Origin: Streptomyces sp. ATexAB-D23
Lineage (GTDB): Bacteria; Actinomycetota; Actinomycetes; Streptomycetales; Streptomycetaceae
Direction of reading: 5' to 3'
DNA length: 64,000 bases
Assembly: GCF_000373645.1 (NCBI RefSeq)
Contig: NZ_KB892024.1
Coordinates: 85,042 to 149,041, forward strand
Part shown: positions 51,066 through 59,419 of the stretch, in pieces
Position numbering within the stretch: the first letter of the stretch is position 1
Layout: every line of letters starts with the position of its first letter
Program-made: the position numbers and the translations under genes
The notes under the pieces: generated by a model
What the model was told of the DNA's origin: nothing
The model's input: the letters and a program-made list of their open reading frames with translations, nothing else
Databases searched by the model: none

Positions 51066-52055
51066 TCAGGCGGCGGTGGGCGGCTTGAGCAGGACCTTGC
51101 CGATGTGCGCGCTGGACTCCATGACCCGGTGCCCTTCCGCCGCGTCCCGCATCGGCACCGTACGGTCGATCACCGGCTTCACGACACCCTCGGCGATGAG
51201 CGGCCAGACGTGCTCGCGCACCGCCGCGACGATCGCCGCCTTCTCGGCGAGCGGGCGCCCGCGCAGCGAGGTCGCGGTGACGGCCGCCCGCTTGGTCAGC
51301 AGCGCACCGAGGTTCAGTTCGCCCTTGGCGCCGCCCTGGAGCCCGATGATCGCCAGCCGGCCGTTGACGGCGAGCGCCTGCACGTTCCGGTCGAGGTACT
51401 TCGCGCCGATGATGTCGAGGATGACGTCCGCGCCGGCCCCGTCCGTGGCCTTGCGGATCTCCTCGACGAAGTCCTGTTCGCGGTAGTCGATCAGGATGTC
51501 CGCGCCCAGCTCCGCGCAGCGTGCCAGCTTCTCGGGTCCGCCGGCCGTCACCGCGACCCGTGCGCCGACCGCCTTGGCGAGCTGGATCGCCATCGTGCCG
51601 ATGCCGCTGGAGCCGCCGTGCACCAACAGGGTCTCGGCAGGCCGCAGATGGGCCACCATGAACACGTTGGACCAGACCGTCGCCGTCACCTCGGGCAGCG
51701 CCGCAGCCGATGCGAGGTCCAGCCCTTCGGGTACGGGGAGCAACTGCCCCGCCGGGACGGCGACCTTCTCCGCGTAACCGCCGCCCGCCAGGAGCGCGCA
51801 CACCTCGTCGCCGACGGCCCAGCCGGTGACGCCCGGCCCGAGGGCCGACACCCGGCCGGCGCACTCCAGGCCCGGGTAGGGGGACGCGCCGGGCGGCGGG
51901 TTGTAGAAGCCCTGCCGCTGGAGCACGTCGGCCCGGTTGACCGCGCTGGACACGACATCGACGAGGACCTCGCCGTCGCCGGGAACGGGATCGGGCACCT
52001 CGGCCCACACGAGCGCCTCGGGGCCACCGGGTTCGGGGATCGTGATCGCATGCAT
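51066..52055 (-). CDS. NAD(P)H-quinone oxidoreductase (zeta-crystallin-like MDR)
   Basis: A 329-residue medium-chain dehydrogenase/reductase without zinc-binding Cys clusters. It has the Rossmann motif H-G-G-S-S-G-I-G-T, V-N-R-A-D-V-L-Q-R-Q-G and G-L-E-C-A-G. This is the PIG3/quinone oxidoreductase-like subgroup, which uses NADPH to reduce quinones or enals. Start ATG 52055 gives M-H-A-I-T-I-P-E-P-G-G. Confidence 0.9.
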   Translation of the reverse strand: MHAITIPEPGGPEALVWAEVPDPVPGDGEVLVDVVSSAVNRADVLQRQGFYNPPPGASPYPGLECAGRVSALGPGVTGWAVGDEVCALLAGGGYAEKVAVPAGQLLPVPEGLDLASAAALPEVTATVWSNVFMVAHLRPAETLLVHGGSSGIGTMAIQLAKAVGARVAVTAGGPEKLARCAELGADILIDYREQDFVEEIRKATDGAGADVILDIIGAKYLDRNVQALAVNGRLAIIGLQGGAKGELNLGALLTKRAAVTATSLRGRPLAEKAAIVAAVREHVWPLIAEGVVKPVIDRTVPMRDAAEGHRVMESSAHIGKVLLKPPTAA

Positions 52056-52250
52056 GGCCGCGAGGCTACTCCGTGACACCCCGCCCACGCCGACACACGG
52101 GGCGCGGGGCGAGGTGGTGGCGCGGGGGCTGGGTGAGGTGCGGCGGGTCTGGGGCGTTGCGCGGGGCCAGGGGCGAGCCGGGGTGCGGGGACTGGGTGAG
52201 ATGCCCGCGGGGCCTGGGCGGGGCCTGGGGTGAGCCGGGGCGCGGGCCCA

Positions 52251-52340
52251 GCGGCGGCCGGCACCCGGTCGGGGGCTCAAGGGGCGGCCGGCACCCGGGG
52301 CGCGGGCTCAGCGGCGGCCGGCATCCGGGCGGCGGCTCAG
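52251..52340. repeat. 30-bp tandem repeat, three copies, overlapping the channel gene stop codon
   Basis: Units at 52251-52280, 52281-52310 and 52311-52340 share GGCGGCCGGCACCCGG with small changes. The third includes the channel gene's TGA (52337-52339). The wider region 52056-52336 between the oxidoreductase and the channel gene has no supported gene and is G-rich. Confidence 0.75.
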
Positions 52341-53434
52341 GGGCGCGGGAGGGGCTGGTGCAGCGGGTTGGGCGGCGGATCGTTCGACGCGCGGACGATG
52401 GTGATCAGCCGGTCCGTCAGCTGCAAGGGGCTGGCCGCCGGATCGTCGTAACCGAGCAGCCGGTGCCCGCGCAGGACGTTGACCACGAGGTCGTCGGTCT
52501 CCCGCACGTTCTTGCCCACCTCGGCCTTTATGACCGGGCGTTCCACGAGGTCGAGCCCGCTGCCCTGCTGGATGAGGTCCTCCATCACCGTGCCCGCACT
52601 GGGGCTGAGCACCGAGAGCCCGAGCAGCCGGCCCGCCGCACTGGCACTGGTGATGACAGCGTCCGCACCGGACTGCCGCAGCAGCGGCGCGTTCTCCTCC
52701 TCGCGCACCGCGGCCACGATCTTCGCACCGCGGTTGAGCTGGCGGGCGGTCAGCGCGACCAGGACGGCGGTGTCGTCGCGCTGGGTGGCGATGATGATCT
52801 GACGCGCCTTCTGGAGCTCGGCACGGCGCAGCACATCGCTGCGCGTCGCGTCCCCGAGAACGCCGGTGAACCCCTCGGCATTGGCGATCTCGATCACCTT
52901 GGACGCCGGGTCGACGACGACGATCTGTTCCTTGCTCAGCCCGGTGGCGCACAGGGTCTGGATGGCCGAGCGACCCTTCGTGCCGAAGCCGACGACGACA
53001 GTGTGGTCACGCAAGTTGGTTCTCCAACGCTTCAGCCGGAAGTCCTCCCGGGTCCGCTCCGTGAGGACCTCAAGAGTGGTGCCGACCAGGATGATGAGGA
53101 AGAGCACGCGCAGCGGTGTCACGAGCACCACATTGGCGAGCCGTGCGCCGTCGCTGTACGGAGTGATGTCCCCGTACCCGGTGGTGGAGAGGGTGACGGT
53201 CGCGTAGTACACCGCGTCCAGCAGATCGACCTTGCCGTCGGCCGCGTCGTGGTATCCGCTGCGGTCGACCCAGACGATGAACACGGTGACGGCCAGCACG
53301 GCCAGAGCCATCATCAGCCGCTTGGCCACCTGGCGCGCCGGCCCGTCCACGACCCGGCGCGGAAGCATCACCCGAGTGGGGACGACCTGCTCGTCGGCCC
53401 GCCTGGCCATCGCGTCATGGCCGGGAAGTTTCAC
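52337..53434 (-). CDS. TrkA-N-type potassium channel
   Basis: A 365-residue channel of the two-membrane-segment type. TM1 is at about 40-56, the pore with selectivity filter T-T-G-Y-G-D at 84-89, TM2 at about 98-120, then a cytosolic RCK domain (about 130-350) with the Rossmann-like G-F-G-T-K-G-R-S-A. The GTG at 53434 lies inside parS copy 3, and GAAGGG stands 8 bases before it, while its GTGA overlap with the moeA stop (53431-53433) gives translational coupling. An alternative GTG at 53443 adds three codons. Confidence 0.88.
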   Translation of the reverse strand: MKLPGHDAMARRADEQVVPTRVMLPRRVVDGPARQVAKRLMMALAVLAVTVFIVWVDRSGYHDAADGKVDLLDAVYYATVTLSTTGYGDITPYSDGARLANVVLVTPLRVLFLIILVGTTLEVLTERTREDFRLKRWRTNLRDHTVVVGFGTKGRSAIQTLCATGLSKEQIVVVDPASKVIEIANAEGFTGVLGDATRSDVLRRAELQKARQIIIATQRDDTAVLVALTARQLNRGAKIVAAVREEENAPLLRQSGADAVITSASAAGRLLGLSVLSPSAGTVMEDLIQQGSGLDLVERPVIKAEVGKNVRETDDLVVNVLRGHRLLGYDDPAASPLQLTDRLITIVRASNDPPPNPLHQPLPRP

Positions 53435-53441
53435 GTGAAAC
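53428..53441. other. parS: parS (ParB-binding site), copy 3
   Basis: A perfect GTTTCACGTGAAAC at the moeA/channel junction. The moeA stop codon and the channel GTG are both within it. Confidence 0.85.
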
Positions 53442-56070
53442 ACCCTTCAGTCCACGGCACCGCCGAGGCCCACGGTAGGTCGAGGATCTCCACCTCGGTG
53501 CCGGACCGTACCCCTCCCGGCTCCACGACGGCCAACGCGTCCGCGGCGGCAATCCCGCGCAGCATGGCGGGACCGTTGTAATGCAGTGGTACGACGTGCT
53601 CCTGCCCGCCTGCGGTTCCGGGTTCTCCGGCCGCCCGATGGACCACGGGCACCAGCCGGGTGTCGTGTGGATGCCCGTGCACATCGTCTCGTACGGCCAC
53701 CCGGTAGTGCTCGTCGGGGGTACGCCCGGCCAGCCCGGCGAGAAGCGGCCCGGCCAGGGTGAGCAGCCCGGAGACGGCGGCCAGGGGGTTGCCGGGCAGC
53801 CCGACGAGGCAGGGCCCGCCGGGGGAGAGCCTGGCCAGCAGCATGGGGTGGCCGGGGCGCACGGCGACCCCGTCGACCAGCAGTTCGGCGCCGATCCGGG
53901 CGAGGACGCGGTGGACGTGGTCGACGGGGCCGGCAGCGGTGCCACCCGTCGTGATGATCAGGTCCGCCTCGGAGTCGGTGAGCGCCTGCCACAGGGCCTC
54001 CGCGTCGTCGCCGAGGCGGCGCGGTGCGCAGACCTGGGCCCCCAGCGCACGCACCCAGGGGCCGATCATGGGCCCGAGCGCATCACGGATCAGCCCGTCG
54101 TGGGGAAGCCCCTCGGTCAGCAGTTCGTCGCCGAGGACCAGAACGTCGACGTGCGGCCGGGGGCGGACGGGCAGCTCGTCGTACCCGGCGGCCGCGGCCA
54201 GCCCGAGGACGGCGGGGGTCACCACCGTCGCGACGGGGAGCAGGTGCTCGCCCGACCGGCACTCCTGGCCGCGCGGCCGGATGTCCTGTCCCTGGCTCAC
54301 GGGGCGCTGCGCGTACAGCAGTCCCTTGGCCTCGTCGGCGTGAGCGTGCTCACTGCGGACGACGGCGGTCGCCTCCGCCGGGATACGGGCACCCGTGGCG
54401 ATGCGCACGGCGTCCCCGTCGGGCAGCGGGTCGCGGGCGGCGTGCCCGGCGAGGATGCCGTCGTCCGCCCGGATGCTCCACGGCCCCGGCCCGGCGACGG
54501 CCCAGCCGTCCATGGCCGAGGTGTCGAACGACGGCAGATCGGTGAGCGCCACGAGCGGCTCGGCGAGCACGTACCCGAGAGCGCGATCAAGCCCCACCCA
54601 CTCGGTACGCCCCCGCCCCACCCTCCCCTCCCGCCCGGCAACAACCCTCGCCTCCCCCCAGGAGAGCCCCCTGCCTGATGGGGCACTCTGCGAACCAGCA
54701 CACGACCCGGCCCCCGCTGGGGAGGGGTCTCGGGGGGTGGAATGGTGCGCGGGGCGCTGGTTGCTGTGGGGCGCGGGCGCGGCGACGGACCGGTGACCCG
54801 CCCACCCGGCGGACGAGCCTGCGGACGTCCCGCCGTCCCGGCTGCCGGACTGCCCGTCGGACGGGTCGCCCGGACGAGCACCCGACGGCTCGCTCGGCCG
54901 ATTGCCGGCCGGCTCGCTCGGCATGGCAACGCCGCCGACCCCGGACGAGGCCCCGGGCTGTGCGGCGGGCCGATCGGCAGGGCGGCCGGCGGACCGACCG
55001 CTGGGCAGCCCGCCGGACAGGTCACTCGACTGGTCACCCGCCAAGGCGGCGCCACCCACGCCGGGCAAGCCACCAGACTGCGCGGCGGACCGGTCAACGG
55101 GCAGGCCACTCGCCTCGTTGACGACGCCCACGTCAAACAAGCCCCCAGGCTCCCCGGCAGCCCCGCCCCACGGCTGCGCGGCGCCCCGGCCGACGGACGA
55201 CCGGTCAACGGCTCGGTCAATGGACCGGCCAACGGCTCGACCGCTGGACAACCCCATGGGCAGATCGCTCGGCCGCTCCGGCCGCTCCGGCCGCTCCGGC
55301 CGCTCCCTCGCCACGTCAGCCGCCCCCACGCCAGGCAAGCCCCCGGGCTCCCCGGAAGCCCCGCCCCACGAGTCGGTGTCGGGCCGGTCGCTGGACCACC
55401 CGCCCTCCCGGCCGCCTGCCTCACCGGCAGCGGCCCGGCCGTCCGACAGCACGGAGGCCGAATCGTTCAGCTGTCCGGCGGGCGGTCCGCTCGGCCAGTC
55501 ACTTTGCAACCCGGAGAGCCAGTCGTCCGGCTCCTCCAAGCCCCCGTCACTCGTCCGTCCAACGAGCCGATCCGGCTCCCCGACACCCCGACCACCCGGC
55601 CGCCCAACGAGCTGATCCGACTCCCCGACACCCGGAGCCCCCGCCCGCCCAACGGGCAGACCCGGCTCCCCCACGCCCCGATCCGGCCGGCCGACAGGCC
55701 AATCCCGCTGCCCAACGGCCCGATCCGGCCGCTCGACGGGCTCGGTTTCCCGAGGCGGCGGCTGCCGGCCCACGAGGGCCAGGGCCTGGGCGACAGCCCG
55801 CTCCTCGTCGGCTCTCGCCTCGGCCTCGGCCGCGGCACGCCTCTCCGCAGCGGCGCGCCGCTCGTCGGCGGCGGTACGGCGCCCAGCAGCGGCGGCACGC
55901 CCACCGGAGGCGGGTTCACCCCCGGAGGCCCCGGAGGCCCCGGCGGCCCCGGCGGCCCCGGCGGCCCCGGGGCCCGCGGCTGCGGGGCTCCCCGCCGGAC
56001 CCGGCCCCCCGGAAGCACCGGCGCCTCCGGCGCCCTCCGCGCCCCCCGACCCGCCGCTGCGGCCCGTCAC
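53431..56070 (-). CDS. moeA: Molybdopterin molybdotransferase MoeA with about 470-residue disordered N-terminal extension
   Basis: An 879-residue protein. Residues from about 470 on match MoeA: D-L-P-S-F-D-T-S-A-M-D-G-W-A, G-A-R-I-P, then the molybdopterin-binding domain with T-T-G-G-T-A-A-G and P-G-N-P, which inserts Mo into molybdopterin. The first about 470 residues are low-complexity Gly/Ala/Ser/Arg/Pro/Asp with repeated R-P-E-R, unusual for MoeA (normally about 400 residues). GTG 56070 overlaps the mobA-like gene stop by four bases, which supports an N-terminus in the extension, but an internal start in the extension cannot be ruled out. Confidence 0.8.
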   Translation of the reverse strand: MTGRSGGSGGAEGAGGAGASGGPGPAGSPAAAGPGAAGAAGAAGASGASGGEPASGGRAAAAGRRTAADERRAAAERRAAAEAEARADEERAVAQALALVGRQPPPRETEPVERPDRAVGQRDWPVGRPDRGVGEPGLPVGRAGAPGVGESDQLVGRPGGRGVGEPDRLVGRTSDGGLEEPDDWLSGLQSDWPSGPPAGQLNDSASVLSDGRAAAGEAGGREGGWSSDRPDTDSWGGASGEPGGLPGVGAADVARERPERPERPERPSDLPMGLSSGRAVGRSIDRAVDRSSVGRGAAQPWGGAAGEPGGLFDVGVVNEASGLPVDRSAAQSGGLPGVGGAALAGDQSSDLSGGLPSGRSAGRPADRPAAQPGASSGVGGVAMPSEPAGNRPSEPSGARPGDPSDGQSGSRDGGTSAGSSAGWAGHRSVAAPAPHSNQRPAHHSTPRDPSPAGAGSCAGSQSAPSGRGLSWGEARVVAGREGRVGRGRTEWVGLDRALGYVLAEPLVALTDLPSFDTSAMDGWAVAGPGPWSIRADDGILAGHAARDPLPDGDAVRIATGARIPAEATAVVRSEHAHADEAKGLLYAQRPVSQGQDIRPRGQECRSGEHLLPVATVVTPAVLGLAAAAGYDELPVRPRPHVDVLVLGDELLTEGLPHDGLIRDALGPMIGPWVRALGAQVCAPRRLGDDAEALWQALTDSEADLIITTGGTAAGPVDHVHRVLARIGAELLVDGVAVRPGHPMLLARLSPGGPCLVGLPGNPLAAVSGLLTLAGPLLAGLAGRTPDEHYRVAVRDDVHGHPHDTRLVPVVHRAAGEPGTAGGQEHVVPLHYNGPAMLRGIAAADALAVVEPGGVRSGTEVEILDLPWASAVPWTEGCFT

Positions 56071-56918
56071 GGCGACCCGGTCTCGTCCGCCCACCGAAGT
56101 GCCAGCGCCGCCGCCTTGCGCGCGGCCTCCGCCACCACCTCGGGCCCGCCGCCGTCGCCGCTCGCCTTCCCTGCCGCGTAGCCGACGAGGAAGGTCGTCA
56201 GGGGCGCGGCAGGCCGGGCGACGCCATGCGCGGCGTCACGGGCGAGGTCGAGCAGAAGGCCGGTGTCGACGTCGAGGTCGATGCCGAGTTCATCCTTGAC
56301 TGCGGTGATCCATTCATCCAGCACGGTCCCATGTTCTCTGATCCGGGCCCGCGCCGAAGCGATGTCCTCCCAGGTGTCGCAGTCGAACGAGGCGAGCGGC
56401 CCCGCAGGCACCCGGCAGAGCGTCAGCTCGTGCGTGAGCAGGCGCAGCGGCAGCCCCGCCAGACCACCGTGCTCGGCGGCGAGCAGCGCCAGTTCGCGGC
56501 GCAACGGCTCCGCCCGGTAGACGGCGACCAGCGGCTGGTCGCGCCCGCCCTCGTCGGTGCAGAGGGCGCCGTCCACACCGGTCCCCGGAGCGGAGGCCGC
56601 CAGCAGCGCGCGGACCGTATCGGCGCCCAGGAACGGCAGATCGGCGGAGAGCACGACAACGTACTGCGCCGACGTATGCCGCATCCCGGCACCGAGCGCC
56701 GCCAACGGCCCTCCGCCGTGAGGTTCTTCGCGCGCCCAGGTCACCGCGCGCACCGTGGGCCGCCGGCCCCCCACCACCACGGTGGACCCGGCGTCGGCAC
56801 AGGCGGCGAGCACACGGTCGAGCAGCGCCCGGCCACCGACCCGCAACCCCGGCTTGTCGGCGCCGCCCAGCCGCTTGGCGGCTCCTCCGGCGAGAACGAT
56901 GGCGTCGTAGGCGGTCAT
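56067..56918 (-). CDS. MobA-like NTP-transferase with DUF6457-type C-terminal domain
   Basis: A 283-residue protein. The N-terminal two-thirds is a nucleotidyltransferase fold with L-A-G-G-A-A-K-R-L-G-G-A-D-K-P-G, the MobA dinucleotide-binding signature, and V-L-S-A-D-L-P-F. The C-terminal 90 residues (V-D-T-G-L-L-L-D-L-A-R-D-A-A-H-G) resemble the helical domain often found beside molybdenum cofactor proteins in actinobacteria. It makes the guanylyl or cytidylyl dinucleotide form of the cofactor by family analogy. Start ATG 56918. It is coupled to moeA. Confidence 0.82.
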   Translation of the reverse strand: MTAYDAIVLAGGAAKRLGGADKPGLRVGGRALLDRVLAACADAGSTVVVGGRRPTVRAVTWAREEPHGGGPLAALGAGMRHTSAQYVVVLSADLPFLGADTVRALLAASAPGTGVDGALCTDEGGRDQPLVAVYRAEPLRRELALLAAEHGGLAGLPLRLLTHELTLCRVPAGPLASFDCDTWEDIASARARIREHGTVLDEWITAVKDELGIDLDVDTGLLLDLARDAAHGVARPAAPLTTFLVGYAAGKASGDGGGPEVVAEAARKAAALALRWADETGSP

Positions 56919-57017
56919 GCCCCGAGTATGCGGGCCCTGCCGCACCGCGGCCCCGGCAGGTGCCGGCACCGCGGCCTCACCGCACCACCACTCCCGTCGG
57001 CCCCGCCGGCCCCGGGT

Positions 57018-58388
57018 CTACAGACTGCGCAGGAGCAACGCGGGCTGCTCCACGCAGTCGGCCACATGGCGCAGGAAGCCCCCGGCGGTGCCGCCGTCGC
57101 AGACCCGGTGGTCGAAGGTCAGTGACAGCTGCACGACCTGACGCACCGCGAGCTGCCCCTCGTACACCCACGGCTTGGGGACGATGCGGCCGACGCCCAG
57201 CATCGCCGCCTCCGGGTGGTTGATGATCGGCGTCGATCCGTCGACCCCGAAAACCCCGTAGTTGTTCAGCGTGAACGTGCCACCGGTCAGCTCCGCCGGC
57301 TTCAGCGTCCCCGTCCTGGCCGCTTCGGTCAGCCGGGCGATCTCCGCACCGATCGATTCCGTGCTGCGCGCGTGGGCGTCGCGGACGACCGGGACGACCA
57401 GGCCCCGCTCGGTCTGGGCCGCGAAGCCGAGGTGCACCTGCGGCAGCCGTACGATCTCGCGCGCCTCCTGGTCCACCGTGGAGTTGAGCTCGGGGTACCG
57501 GGCCAGGGCCGCCGTGCAGATCCGGGCGAGGAGCGCGAGCACCGACACCTTGGGCCCGTCGGCGCTGTTCATCGCGGCCCGTGCGGCCATCAGCTCGGTC
57601 GCGTCGGCATCGACCCAGCACGTGGCGTCGGGGATCTCCCGCCGGCTGCGGCTCAGCTTGTCGGCGACCGCGCCACGCACCCCGCGCAGCGGAATCCGCT
57701 CGCCGGCGGCACGTGCGGGCGCCTCGTCCGGCACCTCGGGTGCCACGGCCGATGCCTCGGCGGCGGACCGGATGGCGGACTCGACGTCGGCCCGCAGGAT
57801 CAGTCCGTCGGGGCCCGAGCCGGCAAGCCGGCGCAGATCCAGGTCGTGCTGGCGCGCGAGCCTGCGCACCAGCGGCGACACGACCGCGACCGGCCCCGTA
57901 CCCCGGCCGGAGACAGCGGCCGAGGCGGCGGGGGAGACAGGGGAGGCGGGGACCGCGACCACCCGCGCGGCAGGCGCCGCCCCAGTCGCCTTCAGCCCAT
58001 CCGGCCGCACCCGCCTACGACGTACGGGCGGCGCCCCGGTCCCGTACCCCACCAGCACATTCCCGGATCCGGAATCCGCAGCAGCGGGCTCCGCGTCAGC
58101 CGTCCCGGCCCCGGAATCGCTCTTGCCGGAAGCCTCCGCGGACGACCCGACCGCCACGGTGAGCAGCGGCGCCCCGACCGGAAGCTCCGTGCCCTCGTCG
58201 CCGAACCGGGCGGTCACCACGCCCCCGTACGGGCACGGCACCTCCACCATCGCCTTGGCCGTCTCGACCTCGACCACCGGCTGGTCGATGTCGACGACGT
58301 CCCCGACCTCCACCAGCCAGCGCACGATCTCGGCCTCGGTCAGCCCCTCGCCGAGGTCCGGCAATTTGAACTCAAGGACCTGAGCCAT
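57018..58388 (-). CDS. bkdC: Branched-chain keto-acid dehydrogenase E2, cluster 2
   Basis: A 456-residue E2. The lipoyl domain (about 5-80) has E-V-E-T-A-K-A, the binding domain (about 165-205) has V-R-R-L-A-R-Q-H-D-L-D-L-R, and the catalytic core ends in T-F-D-H-R-V-C-D-G. The ATG overlaps the E1 beta stop by one base (TGATG, 58388), so the operon is tightly coupled. It is a paralogue of the E2 in cluster 1. Confidence 0.93.
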   Translation of the reverse strand: MAQVLEFKLPDLGEGLTEAEIVRWLVEVGDVVDIDQPVVEVETAKAMVEVPCPYGGVVTARFGDEGTELPVGAPLLTVAVGSSAEASGKSDSGAGTADAEPAAADSGSGNVLVGYGTGAPPVRRRRVRPDGLKATGAAPAARVVAVPASPVSPAASAAVSGRGTGPVAVVSPLVRRLARQHDLDLRRLAGSGPDGLILRADVESAIRSAAEASAVAPEVPDEAPARAAGERIPLRGVRGAVADKLSRSRREIPDATCWVDADATELMAARAAMNSADGPKVSVLALLARICTAALARYPELNSTVDQEAREIVRLPQVHLGFAAQTERGLVVPVVRDAHARSTESIGAEIARLTEAARTGTLKPAELTGGTFTLNNYGVFGVDGSTPIINHPEAAMLGVGRIVPKPWVYEGQLAVRQVVQLSLTFDHRVCDGGTAGGFLRHVADCVEQPALLLRSL

Positions 58389-59419
58389 CAGTTGCTCGCC
58401 TCCCACTGGAGCCGTGCGACGGCGTCGAGAACCCGGTCCACACCGGGGAGGTGGTGGCGCTCCTGCATCGGCGGCGGATACGGGATGTCGAATCCGGCGA
58501 CGCGCAGCACCGGCGCCTCCAGGTGGTGGAAACACCGCTCGGTGATCCGGGCGGCGATCTCGCCGCCGGGGCCCCCGAAGCCGGTGGATTCGTGGACAAC
58601 GACCGCGCGCCCGGTGCGGCGCACCGAAGCTGCGACGGTCTCGTCGTCGAACGGCACCAGCGAGCGCAGATCCACGACTTCCAGATCCCAGCCCTCCTCG
58701 ACGGCGGCCTCGGCCGCCTCCATGCAGACCGGCAGGGACGGCCCGTACGTGATCAGCGTGGCGCTGCGGCCGGGGCGGCGCACGACGGCCCGGCCGATGG
58801 GCTCCACGGCGGTGGGCTCCTGCGGCGACCAGTCGGCCTTCGACCAGTACAGACGCTTCGGCTCCAGGAAGACCACCGGGTCGTCCGAGGCGATCGAGGC
58901 CCGCAGCAGCCCGTACGCGTCCTCGACCGTGGCCGGCGTCACGACATGGAGACCGGGGGTCGCCATGTAGTACGCCTCCGAGGAATCGCTGTGGTGCTCG
59001 ACGCCCCCGATGCCGCCGCCGTAGGGAACCCGGACGGTGATCGGCAGCGGCATCGCGCCCCCGGTCCGGTTCCGCATCTTGGCGACATGGCTGATGAGCT
59101 GCTCGAACGCCGGATAGGCGAACGCGTCGAACTGCATCTCGACCACGGGCCGCAGCCCGTACATCGCCATGCCGACCGCCGCCCCGAGGATGCCCGCCTC
59201 GGCCAGCGGAGTGTCCGTGCAGCGCTCGTCGCCGAACTCCTTCGCCAGACCGTCGGTGATCCGGAAGACCCCGCCGAGCGTCCCGACGTCCTCACCCAGG
59301 ACGTGCACCGAGGGGTCATCGGCCATCGAGTCGCGCAGCGCGCGTCCCAGGGCCTGCGCCATCGTGGCGGGCTTGGCCTTCGCCGTCCGCTCCCCGGCCG
59401 TCGCCGCTGCCGTGGTCAT
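58388..59419 (-). CDS. bkdB: Branched-chain keto-acid dehydrogenase E1 beta, cluster 2
   Basis: A 343-residue E1 beta subunit with G-E-D-V-G-T-L-G-G-V-F, V-V-E-M-Q-F-D-A-F and H-E-S-T-G-F-G-G. It has a 20-residue leader more than the cluster 1 protein. ATG 59419 overlaps the E1 alpha stop by four bases. Confidence 0.93.
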   Translation of the reverse strand: MTTAAATAGERTAKAKPATMAQALGRALRDSMADDPSVHVLGEDVGTLGGVFRITDGLAKEFGDERCTDTPLAEAGILGAAVGMAMYGLRPVVEMQFDAFAYPAFEQLISHVAKMRNRTGGAMPLPITVRVPYGGGIGGVEHHSDSSEAYYMATPGLHVVTPATVEDAYGLLRASIASDDPVVFLEPKRLYWSKADWSPQEPTAVEPIGRAVVRRPGRSATLITYGPSLPVCMEAAEAAVEEGWDLEVVDLRSLVPFDDETVAASVRRTGRAVVVHESTGFGGPGGEIAARITERCFHHLEAPVLRVAGFDIPYPPPMQERHHLPGVDRVLDAVARLQWEASN

